This document shows positions 43,563-51,926 of a stretch of DNA of 64,000 bases, piece by piece; within the stretch, counting starts at the first letter, position 1, and every line of letters starts with the position of its first letter. Below the pieces are notes generated by a model, which did not search any database, was not told the DNA's origin, and saw nothing but the letters and a program-made list of their open reading frames with translations. The position numbers and the translations under genes are program-made. This DNA is from CAVOKN01 sp963696505 (GTDB lineage: Bacteria > Pseudomonadota > Gammaproteobacteria > Burkholderiales > Rhodocyclaceae), in contig CAVOKN010000012.1 of the NCBI GenBank assembly GCA_963696505.1, positions 62,001 through 126,000 of the forward strand. Direction: 5' to 3'.

Positions 43563-44264
43563 TCAGCACCTCACCTGCTGGCGGCAGAAGTTGTCGAGCT
43601 CGGTGACGGCCACGGTGGCGCCGGCTTCGACGCGGGTCTGGCTGCGGCCCATTTCCATCGCCAGCTTGAATTCGTACTTGGCGAAGAACTCGTTGAACAT
43701 CTCGCCGCCGAGGGTGCCGACGGCATGCAGGCCGTCGGTAGCGGCGTCGTATTCCAGGAGGATCGCGGCGAGGGGTTGGGGCGCGGGGCCGGCCAGGACG
43801 CGGGCGCCCGCCGCAGGATCGTACTGGCTGTGCTCCGAGCAGCAATGAATGACCTGCGCCAGCCTGGAGTGGGGCGTCGGCTGGGATCGGTAGCTGATGA
43901 AGCTGAGGTCCTTGGTCGGGTAGGTGAGCTGATGGGCGCAGATCGCGGAGTAGGCGACGATCGATTGCCGGGTACCGACCCCGCCGGGCCAGTCGTAGCG
44001 GCCGGCCTGGGCGGTTTTCAGCGCGGCCGCCGGCCCGGCGGGCTTGCCGAGATCCAGCAGGAAGCACGGCGTCGCCGCGTAGGGGTAATGGAAGATGTAA
44101 TTGCGCTGCACGACCAGCGCGCCTGCCCGCAGCGGGGCGCCGTCCGCCTGCACCAGCCGGGCCCGGGCGTAGCGGCGGGGCTGGAGGCCTGCCTCGCTGT
44201 GCGCCGGAAGCGCTCCCGAGCCGCAGGCCGTTGCGCAGAGTACGAGGAAATCGCGTCTTTCCAT
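43563..44264 (-). CDS. Exported Rieske [2Fe-2S] protein
   Basis: A 233-residue protein with a Tat-like N-terminus (MERRDFLVLCATACGSGA). The Rieske cluster ligands appear as SAICAHQLTYP and IHCCSEHSQYDP. The spacing and the Cys next to the second ligand resemble small Rieske subunits or SoxL-like proteins rather than the bc1 Rieske subunit. No cytochrome b or arsenite oxidase gene is adjacent, so the partner is unknown. A CTGACTTC octamer lies 12 bases upstream of the start. Confidence 0.8.
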   Translation of the reverse strand: MERRDFLVLCATACGSGALPAHSEAGLQPRRYARARLVQADGAPLRAGALVVQRNYIFHYPYAATPCFLLDLGKPAGPAAALKTAQAGRYDWPGGVGTRQSIVAYSAICAHQLTYPTKDLSFISYRSQPTPHSRLAQVIHCCSEHSQYDPAAGARVLAGPAPQPLAAILLEYDAATDGLHAVGTLGGEMFNEFFAKYEFKLAMEMGRSQTRVEAGATVAVTELDNFCRQQVRC

Positions 44265-44316
44265 GGCCGGGCCTCCTGACTTCGTCACCTGAGCCTAGAC
44301 AACGCGCCGAACCGAG

Positions 44317-45195
44317 TCAAACCCCGTCCCTGCCCGGCCGGTGGAGGAGTACCAGGGCAACAGCGATCAGCAGCATGCCTGCGGTCTCGACCAGCCCTGG
44401 CTGCTCGCCCAGTTGAAAACGCGAAGACAGCACGCCGATCACCGGAACGGCAAGCACGGAAAGGCCTGCTGCGCCCGCGGACAGGCGATGGAGGAGGTAC
44501 AGCCAGGCGAGCCAGGCGCCCGCGGTGGCCGGAACGATGTTGTACGCCAGCATCACGATGAACTCCGGCGTCCAGCGTATCGGCGGCCCTGGCGTCGCGG
44601 CCGCCACTGCGGTGAGGACCAGTGCGCCGAACAGCATCTGCCAGGCGGTAAGGCTCAGCAGGTCGATGCTGCGCCGCGCCCTCAGCCACTTGGCGAGCAC
44701 GGCGCTGGCGGCCCAACTGATTCCCGCCCCCACGGCGAGCAGGCTGCTCTTCAGGCCGCCGCCGAGCCGCCATGGCTCGATCACCAGCACCAGCCCGGCG
44801 AGCGCGATTGCGGCCGCCAGTGCCTGTTCCCGGCCCAGCTTTTCACCCAGCACCGGCCAGGCGAGAAGCAGGGTCCAGAAGGGCATGGTGTAGGCCAGGA
44901 CCGAAGTCTTGCCGGCGCCCCCCTCGACCAACGCCCAGGTGGCGAGGCCTATGAAGCCCGCCGTCTGAAGCACGCCGAGCAGGACGAGCCCCGCGCCGGC
45001 GGGTGGCGCAATTGATTGGCCCCGCGCCAGCATGACCCCGAAGAGCAGCAGCGCAGCGGGCAGCACGCGCCACGCCGCGAAGTCGAACGGGGAGGCGTAG
45101 GCCAGCGCCTGCTTCATGACCACCCAGTTGTAGCCCCAGACCAGGCACAGCAGGGTGAAGGCGACGCCCGGCAACGCTCGCGCGAACCGCCTCAC
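44317..45195 (-). CDS. EamA/DMT-superfamily transporter
   Basis: A 292-residue inner-membrane protein with ten predicted helices in two EamA repeats (VAFTLLCLVWGYNWVVMKQA...; SSLLAVGAGISWAASAVLA...). Such exporters move metabolites or amino acids; the substrate is not evident. It starts at a GTG overlapping the NUDIX gene stop (GTGA), so the two form an operon. Confidence 0.9.
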   Translation of the reverse strand: MRRFARALPGVAFTLLCLVWGYNWVVMKQALAYASPFDFAAWRVLPAALLLFGVMLARGQSIAPPAGAGLVLLGVLQTAGFIGLATWALVEGGAGKTSVLAYTMPFWTLLLAWPVLGEKLGREQALAAAIALAGLVLVIEPWRLGGGLKSSLLAVGAGISWAASAVLAKWLRARRSIDLLSLTAWQMLFGALVLTAVAAATPGPPIRWTPEFIVMLAYNIVPATAGAWLAWLYLLHRLSAGAAGLSVLAVPVIGVLSSRFQLGEQPGLVETAGMLLIAVALVLLHRPGRDGV

Positions 45196-45737
45196 GCCTT
45201 CGGCGGGGCAAGCAGGATGTCGCCGGCGTGGAAGTCGTAGGCTCCCTGACTGCGATCGGCAAAAAAATAGCGCAGCGTCAGGGCAATCGAGCGGAAGGCG
45301 ATCTCGTCCCAGGGTATGTCGCGTTCGTCGAACAGCGCCACCTCAAGGGATTCCTCGCCGGGGGCGAAGTCGAGATCGAGCAGTCGGGCGCGATACACCA
45401 GATGGACCTGGTTGATGTGGGGCACGTTGATCAGCGTGAACAGCGATCCGAGTTCGATGCGCGCCCCGGCTTCCTCGATGGTTTCCCTGATCGCCGCCTG
45501 GGCAGTCGTTTCGTTGTTCTCCATGAAGCCAGCGGGCAGCGTCCACGTGCCGTAGCGCGGCTCGATCGCCCGACGGCAGAGAAGAACTTGGTCCCGCCAC
45601 TCGGGGAGGGCGCCAACCACCATTTTCGGGTTCTGGTAATGGATGGTGCCGCAGTGCTCGCACACGTGCCGGGGCAGCGTGTCGCCGGGGGGGATGCGCA
45701 GTTGGACCGGGCTGCCGCAGTGGCTGCAATAGTTCAT
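45192..45737 (-). CDS. NUDIX hydrolase with N-terminal zinc ribbon
   Basis: A 181-residue protein. The N-terminal zinc ribbon is CSHCGSPV...CEHCGTIHYQNP, as in NudC-like and ADP-ribose pyrophosphatase-like proteins. The Nudix box reads GFMENNETTAQAAIRETIEEAGA and contains the REXXEE core. It cleaves a nucleoside diphosphate-X substrate, possibly NADH or ADP-ribose. It faces away from the HDOD gene across a 169-bp gap. Confidence 0.9.
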   Translation of the reverse strand: MNYCSHCGSPVQLRIPPGDTLPRHVCEHCGTIHYQNPKMVVGALPEWRDQVLLCRRAIEPRYGTWTLPAGFMENNETTAQAAIRETIEEAGARIELGSLFTLINVPHINQVHLVYRARLLDLDFAPGEESLEVALFDERDIPWDEIAFRSIALTLRYFFADRSQGAYDFHAGDILLAPPKA

Positions 45738-45804
45738 GGGTAGCCAATCACTGAACCTCAAGGATTGTAACGCCAGGTGCCCGGCCTCCACTCCTTGGAG
45801 CTGC

Positions 45805-45831
45805 TCAAGTAGGTGGGTGCTTCGCCGTAAA
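45805..45831 (+). promoter_or_regulatory. Sigma-28 (FliA) type promoter before the HDOD-GGDEF gene
   Basis: TCAAGTAG, 11 bases, then GCCGTAAA. This fits the flagellar sigma factor pattern (TAAAGT/TCAAGT, then GCCGATAA) with correct spacing. It lies about 75 bases before the start at 45907. Confidence 0.6.
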
Positions 45832-45906
45832 GCGGGGAGCGGAACCCAAGGGGTGTGGGCCGAATCTGCGGTCGGGCGGTCGGGCGGTCGGGCCAGATTC
45901 AAGTCG

Positions 45907-47835
45907 ATGATACCGGTAGACATTTCAAAGTTTGCACAACTCAAGGCCTCAGGCGATCTGCCATCGCCAAAGGGAGGCGCGCTCGCCATCATGCAGCTCT
46001 TGCAGCGCGAGGACGTCTCGATGGGCGAACTGGCCCACGCGATCAAGGCCGATCCGGCCTTCGTCGGCCGCTTGCTCAAGGCGGCCAACAGCGTCGGTGC
46101 CTTGGGCTTTGGGCGGCGTCCCGTGGTTTCGATACAGGACGCCCTGGTGGTGCTCGGCGTGCCCGCGGTGCGCGGGCTGGCGCTGAGTTTCTCGCTTATG
46201 ACCGAGTACTCCAGAGGGGGCTGCCGCAACTTTGACTACGGTGGGTTCTGGTCGTCCTCGCTGGCTTGCGCATTGGCGTTGCAGGCGATCACGGCGCGCA
46301 CGCGCGCTGCCGCACCGGAGGAGGCCTTCAGTGTCGGCCTTCTGGCGCGAATCGGCGAACTCGCGCTGGCAACCATCTATTCCGAGGCCTACTCCGATCT
46401 CTTGGGCCGCAACGTCGGCGTTGCACCGGAGCGATTGGTGGACGAAGAGCGCCAAGCCTTTGCGATGGACCACCGTGAACTGTCGGCCGCCATGCTGGGC
46501 GACTGGGGCATTCCCAAGGTCTATACCGATCCTGTCTTCGCCCACGAGGCAGAGGAAAGCAACTCCTTCGCGGAAGGCTCGCGCCAATACGTTCTGACTC
46601 AGTCCCTGGTTCTGGCGCGGCACGTCGCGCAGATCTGCCTTGCGCCGGACGGCCGGCGTGCCGGCTTGATGGGCCGTCTGCTACTGCTCGGGTCGCGCAT
46701 GTCGATCGAAGAGGACGTGCTCACAGCCATGTGCGACAGGGTGGTCGATGAATGGCAGCAGTGGGGAACACTGCTCAACGTCGCGACCAGGTCGGTGCCG
46801 CCTTTCCAACAGATAGTGCTGACCGTGCCGGGCGGCGACGAAGAGGTTCCGGATCCTGCCGGAACGCCACAACTCCAACGCGTTCGCGTGCTCGTGGTGG
46901 ACGACGATCCTGCGATGCGTGCCGTGCTTCGGGTGGCCCTGCAGAGAATCGGAAACGAGGTGGTCGAGGCGGGAAACGGCAGGGCGGGGCTGGAACTGGC
47001 GATCGAGACACAGCCGCAGATGATGATCGTCAACTGGGTCATGCCCGAGATGGACGGCATGGAACTCACCCGCGCTCTGCGTCAGACGAAGGTCGGCAAG
47101 GGCATCTTCATCCTGGTTCTGACGAGCTTCGAGGACGAGGAACGCCTGATCGAAGCCTTCGAGGCCGGGGTGGACGACTTCATGCCGAAGCCGCTCAAGC
47201 CTCGCGTATTGGCCGCGCGGCTGCGGGCGGGCCAGCGCATCATCAAGCTCCAGCAGGAGATCGAACGCGACCGGGAGGAGATCCGGCATTTTGCCGCCGA
47301 ACTGGCCGTATCCAACCGCCGGCTTCAGGAGGTGGCGCTGACCGACGTCCTCACCGGATTCCCGAACCGGCGCTACGGCATGGAACGCGTCCAGCAGGAG
47401 TGGGCCGTGGCGAGCCGGTCGGCAAGGCCGATGGCTTGCCTGATGATCGACCTGGACGACTTCAAGGTCATCAACGACACATACGGTCACGACGTCGGCG
47501 ACACGGTGCTCAAGCATACCGCCGCCGCCCTCAAGAGGGGCCTGAGGACACAGGACGTGATCTGCCGTACCGGCGGCGACGAGTTTCTCGTCATCTGCCC
47601 CGACACCGGTCTTCAGGCGGCCCTGGTTTGCGCCGAGCGGGTGCGGCGGTCGGTGGAAAGCCTTTCCATTCCCACCGGCATGCTTCAGCTCAAGAGCACG
47701 ATCAGCATCGGCGTGGCGATACGGGATCCCGGAATGAACAACGCCGACGACCTGATCAAGCGTGCCGACCAGGGGGCTTATCTGGCCAAGCAGCAAGGAC
47801 GCAACCGCGTCGCCACGGTCCAGGCAACACCCTGA
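45907..47835 (+). CDS. HDOD-receiver-GGDEF signalling protein, candidate diguanylate cyclase
   Basis: A 642-residue protein. Residues 1-290 are an HDOD domain (AIMQLLQREDVSMGELAHAI...). A receiver domain follows: the acidic pocket VLVVDDDPAMRAV is intact, but the phospho-acceptor position reads IVNWVMPEMDG, Asn instead of Asp, so normal phosphorylation is not expected. The GGDEF domain at the C-terminus has LTDVLTGFPNRR, IDLDDFKVINDTYGHD and the active GGDEF. It should make c-di-GMP under control of something other than receiver phosphorylation. A sigma-28-like promoter stands upstream. Confidence 0.88.
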   Translation: MIPVDISKFAQLKASGDLPSPKGGALAIMQLLQREDVSMGELAHAIKADPAFVGRLLKAANSVGALGFGRRPVVSIQDALVVLGVPAVRGLALSFSLMTEYSRGGCRNFDYGGFWSSSLACALALQAITARTRAAAPEEAFSVGLLARIGELALATIYSEAYSDLLGRNVGVAPERLVDEERQAFAMDHRELSAAMLGDWGIPKVYTDPVFAHEAEESNSFAEGSRQYVLTQSLVLARHVAQICLAPDGRRAGLMGRLLLLGSRMSIEEDVLTAMCDRVVDEWQQWGTLLNVATRSVPPFQQIVLTVPGGDEEVPDPAGTPQLQRVRVLVVDDDPAMRAVLRVALQRIGNEVVEAGNGRAGLELAIETQPQMMIVNWVMPEMDGMELTRALRQTKVGKGIFILVLTSFEDEERLIEAFEAGVDDFMPKPLKPRVLAARLRAGQRIIKLQQEIERDREEIRHFAAELAVSNRRLQEVALTDVLTGFPNRRYGMERVQQEWAVASRSARPMACLMIDLDDFKVINDTYGHDVGDTVLKHTAAALKRGLRTQDVICRTGGDEFLVICPDTGLQAALVCAERVRRSVESLSIPTGMLQLKSTISIGVAIRDPGMNNADDLIKRADQGAYLAKQQGRNRVATVQATP

Positions 47836-47870
47836 TTTGACGACCGAAGTCATAGTAAGGCCGGGCTTCC

Positions 47871-47897
47871 TCAAGTTTTCCCTTCAGGCGCCGTAAC
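47871..47897 (+). promoter_or_regulatory. Sigma-28 type promoter before the GGDEF-EAL gene
   Basis: TCAAGTTT, 11 bases, then GCCGTAAC. Same arrangement as at 45805-45831, ending 14 bases before the possible GTG start at 47912 and 32 before ATG 47930. That favours ATG 47930 as the start. Confidence 0.5.
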
Positions 47898-47911
47898 GGG
47901 TCTCGACAACG

Positions 47912-49693
47912 GTGTATTGCGCTCAAGAAATGGACCGCGGCGAAATCCAAAGAATGCTCGATGAACGACCGATCCGGATGCTGGTGGTGGACGATTCGGA
48001 GGACGACGCGTTTCTGCTCTATTCGGAGCTTGTCAGCCGCGGTGCCAAGATCGACTATCAGCGCGTCGACAACGCCTCCGAGATGGCGGCAGCGGTCACC
48101 ACGGGGGAGTGGGACGTGATCCTTTGCGATCACAACATGCCAGGCTTCGACTCCTTCGGAGCGCTCGAGGTGTTGAAGCAGAGCAGCAAAGACATACCCT
48201 TCATCATCTATTCCGGGGCCATCAGCGACGCGCAGGCCATCATCGCGATGGGCAACGGCGTCAGCGACTACATTCAGAAGGGCAATTTCGCAAGGCTCGT
48301 GCCCGTGATCGAACGGGAGTTGCGCGGCGCGGCGACACGCCGGGCCGTGCGTCAGGCCGATCACCGCATCAAGGAACTTGCCTTCTACGACAGCCTGTCG
48401 AGCCTGCCGAACCACAACCTGTTCTGTGCCCGCGTCGATGAGTGGATCGCCGAGTGGGAACACCGCGGCAAGGAGCCGTGCGGTGCTCTGTACTACATCG
48501 ACGTCGACCGCTTCATGCGCATCAACTCGTCGTTCGGCTACGACATCGGCAATCAGATCCTTCGCCAAGTAGCCCAGCGCCTGGGCGAATGTGCCGGGCA
48601 GCATGCGATGCTGGCGCGGCTGGGCGGAGACGAATTCGGTGTCTTCTATCCGCAACTGGCCGGGAGGGCGGCGGCAGAGGCTTTCGGTCAGTGGCTTATC
48701 CAGGCATTCGATGCGCCGTTCATGAAGGGCAACCTCGAGCTTTACCTCACGCCGAGTATCGGTGTGGCTCTGCTCCCGGCGGACGGTGCCGACGTCTATG
48801 AGATCTTGATGAATGCCGAGACGGCGATGGCTGTGGCCAAGCGCAGCGGTGGCAACCATGTGCTGTTTTATACGCGCGATCTGAACGCAACCTCGGCGGA
48901 GCGGTTGGCCCTGGAAAGCGACCTGCGCCATGCGATCGAACGCAACGAGCTATTCCTGCAATACCAGCCGGTGGTTCACTCCCTGGCTGGCTCCGTCGCC
49001 GGGGCGGAAGCCCTCCTGCGGTGGCGCCATCCGATGCTGGGGCTGATGCCGCCCGACCGGTTTATTCCGATCGCCGACGAGTCGGGACTGATCGTGGAGA
49101 TTGGCGAATGGGTGCTTAGGCAGGCCTGCGCCCAAGGGCGGGCCTGGCACGACGCCGGACATCGCAACCTGTGCGTTTCGGTGAATGTGTCGGCGGTGCA
49201 GTTCGCACAGCCCCGCCTGCTCGAAGTGGTGGCCAGTGCGCTTGCCGATTCCGGATTCCGGCCCGAATGCCTCGAACTGGAAATCACAGAGGCGGTCCTG
49301 ATGCGCGATGCCGAGAGCACCATTGCGATGCTGCGTGCGCTCAAGAGCGTGGGCGTGCAGATCTCCATGGACGACTTCGGAACCGGGTATTCGTCTCTGT
49401 CATATCTGAGACGCTTTCCGATCGACATCCTAAAGATCGACAAGTCCTTTGTGCGCGACATCGGATCCGACGCCGAAGACGAAGCGATCGTCCGGGCCAT
49501 CATGGCGCTGTCGCGAAGTCTGAGGTTGACGACGATCGCCGAAGGGGTCGAAAAGGTCGAACAGTTGCGGTTCCTCGAGAAGGAGGGCTGCGATCGCTTC
49601 CAGGGCTTCTATTTCAGTCGCCCTCTGGACATCGAGGTGTTCCAGGCCAGACTGGCGACAGAACATCGGGAGGTTGCCGGAACAATTCATTAG
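47912..49693 (+). CDS. Receiver-GGDEF-EAL c-di-GMP signalling protein
   Basis: About 593 residues from GTG 47912, or 587 from ATG 47930. The receiver domain (MLVVDDSEDDAF, VILCDHNMPGFD) keeps its phospho-acceptor Asp. The GGDEF domain has FYDSLSSLPNHN and an intact GGDEF. The EAL domain is complete: EALLRWRHP, ELEITEAVL, DDFGTGYSSLSYL, DILKIDKSFV, AEGVE, QGFYFSRPL. It could make or break c-di-GMP; an intact EAL catalytic set favours phosphodiesterase activity. It sits between the HDOD-GGDEF gene and flhDC, which links c-di-GMP to motility. Confidence 0.9.
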   Translation: MYCAQEMDRGEIQRMLDERPIRMLVVDDSEDDAFLLYSELVSRGAKIDYQRVDNASEMAAAVTTGEWDVILCDHNMPGFDSFGALEVLKQSSKDIPFIIYSGAISDAQAIIAMGNGVSDYIQKGNFARLVPVIERELRGAATRRAVRQADHRIKELAFYDSLSSLPNHNLFCARVDEWIAEWEHRGKEPCGALYYIDVDRFMRINSSFGYDIGNQILRQVAQRLGECAGQHAMLARLGGDEFGVFYPQLAGRAAAEAFGQWLIQAFDAPFMKGNLELYLTPSIGVALLPADGADVYEILMNAETAMAVAKRSGGNHVLFYTRDLNATSAERLALESDLRHAIERNELFLQYQPVVHSLAGSVAGAEALLRWRHPMLGLMPPDRFIPIADESGLIVEIGEWVLRQACAQGRAWHDAGHRNLCVSVNVSAVQFAQPRLLEVVASALADSGFRPECLELEITEAVLMRDAESTIAMLRALKSVGVQISMDDFGTGYSSLSYLRRFPIDILKIDKSFVRDIGSDAEDEAIVRAIMALSRSLRLTTIAEGVEKVEQLRFLEKEGCDRFQGFYFSRPLDIEVFQARLATEHREVAGTIH

Positions 49694-49916
49694 TCTTGAA
49701 CGCGGCGCCCGGCAGGGTGCGGCGGCCACAGCTTGCCTTCTAGCGGGGAGGTGACCGAAGGGCTTGTAGGACAATCCCCTACTTGCATGTTTGCGCGCGC
49801 TCGTACAGCATTCTCCGAAACGGGCCGATTCCCATGTTGTCGTGCATTGGCGACAATCCTCTCCAGCGTGACGCAATGTCGCGTCCGCCAGGGAGGGCAA
49901 CGTGAGAACCGCAGAG

Positions 49917-50219
49917 ATGAATAACGAGATGAAGGAACTCAACCTCGCCTATCTGATGCTTGCGCAGCAGATGCTCAGGCAGGATCGTGATTCCGCAATG
50001 TTCCGCCTCGGCATTTCGGAAGACATCGCGCAGATGCTCGAAGATCTGACCCCGGGCCAAGTGTTGAAGATGTCGGGTGCCAACATGCTTCTGTGCCGCT
50101 TTCGCTTCGACGACCGCCTGTTGCTGGGCCTGCTTGCCAGCCATGAGCGGGAATCCGGTACGGCGCGACTGCACGCCATGATTCTGGCGGCCGACAAGCC
50201 CGTCGAAGCCGTTGCCTGA
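49917..50219 (+). CDS. flhD: Flagellar master regulator FlhD
   Basis: A 100-residue protein from ATG 49917 (MNNEMKELNLAYLMLAQQML); an in-frame GTG at 49902 would add five residues. The helical FlhD family blocks are clear (QDRDSAMFRLGIS, LEDLTPGQVLKMSGANMLLCRFRF). FlhD pairs with FlhC as FlhD4C2 to activate class 2 flagellar promoters. An inverted repeat GTAGGACAATCCCCTAC at 49767-49783 lies upstream and may be a regulator site. Confidence 0.93.
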   Translation: MNNEMKELNLAYLMLAQQMLRQDRDSAMFRLGISEDIAQMLEDLTPGQVLKMSGANMLLCRFRFDDRLLLGLLASHERESGTARLHAMILAADKPVEAVA

Positions 50220-50230
50220 GGACATCGGAC

Positions 50231-50788
50231 ATGCGTAACAAGAGCATCGTTTCGGAGGGACGCGAGATTCAGCTCGCCACCGAGCTCATACAGCTCGGCG
50301 CACGGCTCCAGATGCTCGAAGCAGAGACTCATCTCAGCCGCGAGCGACTGCTCAAGCTCTACAAAGAGGTAAAGGGCGAGTCGCCGCCGAAGGGCATGCT
50401 GCCATTTTCCACGGACTGGTTCCTCACTTGGCAGCCCAACATCCACGCCTCGCTGTTCATGTCCTTTCACCGATTCATGCGGCAGAACGCCGCGAATTCG
50501 GGGTTGGACGCCATCATCAAGGCGTACCGACTGTATCTCGACCATCTCCAGGATAACGGGATGGAGCAAGTGTTGTCGCTGACCCGAGCCTGGACGCTGG
50601 TGCGCTTTTTCGATGCCAGGATGCTGAAACTGGCACGCTGCACGCGCTGCAGCGGCCAGTTCATATCGGATGCGTTCGACCTGACCGACAAGTATGTTTG
50701 CGGCCTGTGCCATGTTCCGGCGCGTGCCGGAAAGACCCGGCGCAAGCTGCAGGAGATTCGCGAGCAGGGCGCTGCATTGACCGTCTGA
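50231..50788 (+). CDS. flhC: Flagellar master regulator FlhC
   Basis: A 185-residue protein, the DNA-binding partner of FlhD. The four zinc cysteines near the C-terminus are CTRCSGQFI and CGLCHVP. The start lies 11 bases behind flhD, so they are one operon. A strong terminator follows. Confidence 0.95.
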   Translation: MRNKSIVSEGREIQLATELIQLGARLQMLEAETHLSRERLLKLYKEVKGESPPKGMLPFSTDWFLTWQPNIHASLFMSFHRFMRQNAANSGLDAIIKAYRLYLDHLQDNGMEQVLSLTRAWTLVRFFDARMLKLARCTRCSGQFISDAFDLTDKYVCGLCHVPARAGKTRRKLQEIREQGAALTV

Positions 50789-50814
50789 CCTCCTCCTTGC
50801 GCTAGCAAGGGGCT

Positions 50815-50857
50815 TATGCCGTTCCGGGCGTGGCTTCTCCCGGGCGGCATTTTTTTT
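50815..50857 (+). terminator. Rho-independent terminator after flhC
   Basis: A stem ATGCCG / CGGCAT encloses a second stem CCGGG / CCCGG and is followed by eight T residues. It ends the flhDC transcript and insulates motA. Confidence 0.85.
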
Positions 50858-50872
50858 GTCCTCTTGCCCTGC

Positions 50873-50900
50873 TCAAGTTCGCGTGAACACCCGCCGATAG
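50873..50900 (+). promoter_or_regulatory. Sigma-28 type promoter before motA
   Basis: TCAAGTTC, 12 bases, then GCCGATAG. The -10 part differs from the consensus GCCGATAA only in its last base. It lies between the flhC terminator and motA, as expected for a class 3 gene. Confidence 0.7.
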
Positions 50901-50993
50901 TTGGTTCGCACAACGGCGGCGTCACGCTCCGGCCAGGAGCGCCACACCGCCGAACCTCAGGACCGGACCAGTAAGCCCTCGCGGAGTCTGCGC

Positions 50994-51854
50994 ATGTTCG
51001 TCATCATCGGCTGGCTAATCGTTCTGGGCGCAGTGCTCGGCGGATTTGTGATGGTCGGCGGGCATGTCGCCGCACTGATACAGCCCTCGGAACTGATCAC
51101 CATCGGCGGCGCCGCCCTTGGAGCGTTTCTGGTCTCCAACAGCCCGAAAGTCATCAAGGCCACGCTCGGGGCGATGCCCTCTTTGTTCAAGGGCTCGAAG
51201 TACACCAAGGCGCTCTACATGGACATGCTGTCCATGCTCTACGAGGTGCTAGCCAAGGTACGCAAGGAGGGTCTGATGTCGATCGAGAACGACGTCGAGA
51301 ACCCGGACCAGAGCCCGATTTTCGGCAAGTACCCGACGATCGCCGGCGATCACCACGCCATGGAGTTCCTTACAGACTATCTGCGCATGATGGTCGGCGG
51401 CAATCTGAACGCCTTCGAAATAGAGAACCTTATGGACAACGAGATCGAAACCCATCACCACGAGGGGGAAGTGCCGGCGCATGCTCTGGCCAAGTTGGCC
51501 GACGGCCTGCCGGCCTTCGGCATCGTGGCTGCGGTGATGGGGGTCGTGCATACCATGGAATCGGTGGGCATTCCGCCATCGGAACTGGGAAAGCTGATTG
51601 CAGCTGCACTTGTGGGCACCTTCCTCGGAATTCTACTGTCCTATGGATTCGTGGGGCCGCTCGCTACCGCCCTGGAGCAGAAACTTCACGAGTCCACGAA
51701 GATGTTCCAGTGCATGAAGGTTGTGCTGCTCGCCAGCATGAACGGCTATGCGCCGCAGGTGGCTATAGAGTTCGGGCGCAAGGTTCTGTTCTCCACCGAG
51801 CGCCCGAGCTTCAGAGAGCTCGAGGAAGAGGTCAAGAGTCGCAAGGCGAGATAG
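50994..51854 (+). CDS. motA: Flagellar stator protein MotA
   Basis: A 286-residue inner-membrane protein with four helices. It begins MFVIIGWLIVLGAVLGGFVM. The cytoplasmic loop carries the charged region, and helices 3-4 hold LADGLPAFGIVAAVMGVVHT and GTFLGILLSYGFVGPLATAL. It forms the proton channel with MotB. Confidence 0.95.
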   Translation: MFVIIGWLIVLGAVLGGFVMVGGHVAALIQPSELITIGGAALGAFLVSNSPKVIKATLGAMPSLFKGSKYTKALYMDMLSMLYEVLAKVRKEGLMSIENDVENPDQSPIFGKYPTIAGDHHAMEFLTDYLRMMVGGNLNAFEIENLMDNEIETHHHEGEVPAHALAKLADGLPAFGIVAAVMGVVHTMESVGIPPSELGKLIAAALVGTFLGILLSYGFVGPLATALEQKLHESTKMFQCMKVVLLASMNGYAPQVAIEFGRKVLFSTERPSFRELEEEVKSRKAR

Positions 51855-51926
51855 CCCCGATCACTGCCCTCGCATGAGACATGGATCGGAACCAGCCGCG
51901 CCCGAGGCCAATCAACAGACCACGAC

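Larger units (their letters stand above)
5532..44283. repeat. Dispersed octamer CTGACTTT, 13 exact copies in the central part of the window
   Basis: Exact copies on the plus strand begin at 13970, 15207, 25114, 28987, 30083, 38420, 40881 and 41520; on the minus strand they occupy 5532-5539, 27213-27220, 29894-29901, 31324-31331 and 31963-31970. The 7-mer CTGACTT adds 10608, 43021, 44276 (plus) and 40595, 41845 (minus). About eight of the eighteen touch or lie within some 25 bases of a gene end or start. None occurs in 1-5531 or 44284-64000. Confidence 0.8.

Noticed and set aside
45871..45893. Short GGTCGGGC tandem repeat before the HDOD gene
   Set aside because: Only three units in GC-rich leader sequence; no functional reading can be supported.
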